Source: Enhygromyxa salina
Lineage (GTDB): Bacteria; Myxococcota_A; Polyangia; Nannocystales; Nannocystaceae
Direction of reading: 5' to 3'
Length of the DNA stretch: 64,000 bases
Assembly (NCBI RefSeq): GCF_000737335.2
Contig: NZ_JMCC02000076.1
Span: 1 to 64,000 of the forward strand
Shown here: one piece after another, positions 62,150 through 64,000 of the stretch
Layout: each line of letters begins with the position of its first letter
Numbering within the stretch: position 1 is the first letter of the stretch
Program-made: the position numbers and the translations under genes
Notes under the pieces: generated by a model
Databases searched by the model: none
Told to the model about the DNA's origin: nothing
The model's input: only the letters and a program-made list of their open reading frames with translations

Positions 62150-62678
62150 TATTTTTGAACGCTGTATGTGTAGCGTGAACAAATGTGGGTGAGCCTGGTC
62201 TGGCTGTCAGCGCGATCGGCTCACATGGCATCGAGGACGAGGATCCGCGGCAACCCGAGCGCGAGGCCGAGTCACCGCGACTGTTTCGGTTTGGCGTGGG
62301 CCTGCGCTCGCACGCACATGCGGAGCCGAGAGCCCACCCAGACCAACTTCTTGGCCACCGAGGCGCCCAGTCGTAGACCGGAGATCTCGTCGCCAAAAGA
62401 AGGCCGGGGTTCTCTATCTCCCAACCTTCGAGCTCCACCCTCCAAGCGGAAAGGAGCAGCCGTCGCCGCAGGTTTTCCCCGGCGTCGCGCCCGCCGTGTC
62501 CAATTTTCGACGTGACAGCCAGTTGGGTGGGTCACGCGGAAGTTGAGCTCGAGCTGGCCTGCTGGGGCTGGCTTCGGCCGTAGGAGTTACGGGACTTCGT
62601 CCCGCGTTGGGGCGGAGAATGCGTCCGCCCGCTAGCCGAGGTTCTGAGGTCGACCGCGACTTCGAGTGCCCCTGCTCG
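62150..62678. other. Stretch without a supported gene
   Basis: Right flank of the ietAS-like module. Short frames exist on both strands, but none has a consistent start, composition or recognised motif. The plus strand contains two weakly Gly/Arg-rich ORFs (62183-62515 and 62607-63125), both judged shadows. No tRNA or direct repeat pair was recognised that would mark an integration site. Confidence 0.6.
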
Positions 62679-63476
62679 TCACCATCCCCAACGCCCGCAC
62701 ACGGGCATGGAGCCAGCGTAGCAAGCCCCTTCCCAACAATAGTTGGACTCACACTGACGGTCGCTCACGCACGGGCTGTCATTCGGCAAGCCCGCGACGC
62801 AGGTACTGCTAACTTCGTCGCACCAACCCACGGCACACGGCTCGGCTTCTGCACACAAGTCGCCCAGCGCCTGTCCAGGTCGGCACACTCCATCTGGAAA
62901 GCAGGTCAACCCTGCCGCGCAGCTCACGAACCACATCCCACGCTCGAACCCACAAAAATGGTTCTCGTATGCCACCTTGGGAACGTCGCACGCTTTATGG
63001 CAGACCCGATCTGCCCCGCACGCGAGGCCCTGCTGGCAGTCGGACATGCGATGGCCAAACGCCTCACAGGTCGCGCCTTCGGGCTGAGCGCCGTAGAAGA
63101 ACTGCGTGGCGCCGGAGCAGGGTAGATAGCTGCCGTTGGCAACGGTAACGCTGCATTCGGGAATCCACGATTGCAGCGGCCGCTCGTCCCATGTGAGATT
63201 GGCGGCGAGCGCCGCGTCCAAGCCAGCCACCCCGCTGGCTTTCACCGGGGCCGGATGCTCGCAGACGGGGATGTGGGCAGCGTCGCAGCAGTCGAAGGCG
63301 ATCGAGCACATGTTGTCGGCCAGATGTCCAGGCACGCTCTCGGGGACGAGCCACTCGCTCGGCAGACCTTCACGGTCGCCACAACCGGTGCCAAGGGCCA
63401 ACGCGATCAGCACGATCAACGCGGGCCAGGAGTCGTGCCCAGTTGTCCGAGCGGCGCGTCGCCGTGGTCGAGTCAT
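62679..63476 (-). CDS. Cys-rich putative lipoprotein
   Basis: 265 residues from ATG 63476. Signal peptide with a basic N-terminus (RPRRRAARTTG) and hydrophobic LIVLIALALGTGC lipobox. The mature chain has ~25 Cys in short repeats (CDVPKVAYENHFCGF, CFPDGVCRPGQALGDLC, CAVGWCDEVSSTCVAGLP, SPCVSDRQCESNYCWEGAC), reminiscent of the EB-module/'Dickkopf-like' Cys spacing of myxobacterial exported proteins. Function unknown; probably a surface or extracellular structural protein. Confidence 0.78.
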   Translation of the reverse strand: MTRPRRRAARTTGHDSWPALIVLIALALGTGCGDREGLPSEWLVPESVPGHLADNMCSIAFDCCDAAHIPVCEHPAPVKASGVAGLDAALAANLTWDERPLQSWIPECSVTVANGSYLPCSGATQFFYGAQPEGATCEAFGHRMSDCQQGLACGADRVCHKACDVPKVAYENHFCGFERGMWFVSCAAGLTCFPDGVCRPGQALGDLCAEAEPCAVGWCDEVSSTCVAGLPNDSPCVSDRQCESNYCWEGACYAGSMPVCGRWGW

Positions 63477-63565
63477 CCACTCGATTCTACACGAGGTTCC
63501 CGCGCAACCCGCAGCTGCGCGCGCAGCGCTACACCTGACGGGCCCGCCCGCGAGCCACGGCAGCG

Positions 63566-64000
63566 TCAGGGCGTGCAGGTGATCGCGGTGATCTCGTTGC
63601 TGTTGCAGCCGTGATAGTCGAGCTGCTGGTTGTACCAAGGCCCATCCTGCCAGTCGCACCAGTGCCAGGTGACCTCGTCGTAGTTGGTACACCCAAACAA
63701 CCCGCCCTTGGGCGCGGTGCAGTCTCGCGCCCCGTAGGTCACGTTGCCGCTGTAGCCCGAAAAGCCGAGCTGCTGGCACCACACCGCAAACTGGTTGCCG
63801 CCGTGCTGCTTGGGAATTCCGCCAGTAACGTTGCCGTAGCGGATCTCGGGGTTGATGCAGGTGGTGCCGCCGTCTTGGACCGACTCGCAGCGGGTGAACT
63901 GCTCCATGGTTCCAACCTGCGGGCACCAATCAACAGAGAAGCTGCCGCCGCACTGGGACTCGCAGGTGTTGCTGCACCCGTCGTCGTCGATGTTGTTGCC
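63566..64000 (-). CDS. Secreted Cys-rich protein, partial (N-terminal part beyond right edge)
   Basis: The frame is open from the window edge to the stop at 63566. The visible end has a myxobacterial disulfide repeat-like segment (NNIDDDGCSNTCESQCGG), then a Trp/Cys-rich C-terminal domain (FAVWCQQLGFSGYSGNVTYG, then FGCTNYDEVTWHWCDWQDGP, ending ITAITCTP). Related proteins in Polyangia carry several such Cys motifs after a signal peptide. An internal ATG at 63907 is not the real start. Confidence 0.7.
   Translation of the reverse strand, partial: GNNIDDDGCSNTCESQCGGSFSVDWCPQVGTMEQFTRCESVQDGGTTCINPEIRYGNVTGGIPKQHGGNQFAVWCQQLGFSGYSGNVTYGARDCTAPKGGLFGCTNYDEVTWHWCDWQDGPWYNQQLDYHGCNSNEITAITCTP

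Noticed and set aside
62607..63125. 172-codon plus-strand ORF opposite the Cys-rich lipoprotein
   Set aside because: The minus strand has a clear lipoprotein signal and regular Cys spacing; the plus frame is its shadow.

Overview
The window looks like a chromosome segment of a high-GC myxobacterium of the suborder Nannocystineae (Enhygromyxa/Plesiocystis/Nannocystis-like). The grounds are: many secreted lipoproteins whose signal peptide is followed by a Gly-Asp ('GDGDGD') linker, Cys-rich secreted proteins of the myxobacterial 'DDDGCSNTC' type, a PATAN/DUF4388-type regulator, an AgmX/PglI-like protein, and a chemosensory cluster with Frz-like gene content. No rRNA, tRNA, CRISPR array or insertion sequence was seen.

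Layout. 1-1342: an FHA protein with a Gly-Pro tail running off the left edge. 1874-5042: a 4-TM FlhB-like fragment, then priA. 5060-6030: a small membrane protein and three 75-bp repeats. 6159-9778: a pseudo-receiver/PATAN/J-like regulator overlapping fmt. 9877-17458: a chemosensory operon (MCP, CheW, CheW-like, CheA-REC, CheB, CheR-TPR, CheY-like) with overlapping start and stop codons, followed by an orphan sensor kinase (17566-18597). 18716-19900: small secreted proteins. 19913-22925: btuFCD (vitamin B12 ABC importer) on the minus strand, preceded by a cobalamin riboswitch. 23158-26683: a giant DNA-binding-type protein with two RNA polymerase alpha-CTD-like domains and a sigma region-4-like domain, plus a 75-residue partner ORF. 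26840-31274: a lipoprotein and a tandem duplication of a putative zinc metallopeptidase (two intact copies, one broken). 31483-33450: an AgmX/PglI-like protein and decayed gene remnants.

33629-44781: a STAS-like protein, a LamG lipoprotein, a Slt-type lytic transglycosylase, a fatty-acid beta-oxidation pair (fused hydroxyacyl-CoA dehydrogenase/enoyl-CoA hydratase plus thiolase), a beta-lactamase-fold serine hydrolase, a histidine phosphatase and a DnaJ-C-like membrane protein. 44797-46720: a thioredoxin-like lipoprotein and a diheme cytochrome c-rhodanese fusion. 46953-51006: pilT-pilC-pilS (type IV pilus retraction motor, platform and sensor kinase). 51115-58632: a kinase-fold protein and a run of secreted or lipid-anchored proteins, one interrupted.

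58731-62107 is the most distinctive element. It is a two-gene module of lower GC than its surroundings, an AAA+ ATPase translationally coupled to a subtilisin-like protease. It matches the composition and order of the IetAS plasmid-stabilisation/anti-phage type, and a perfect palindrome overlaps its predicted promoter. 62679 to the right edge returns to Cys-rich secreted proteins, the last running off the window.
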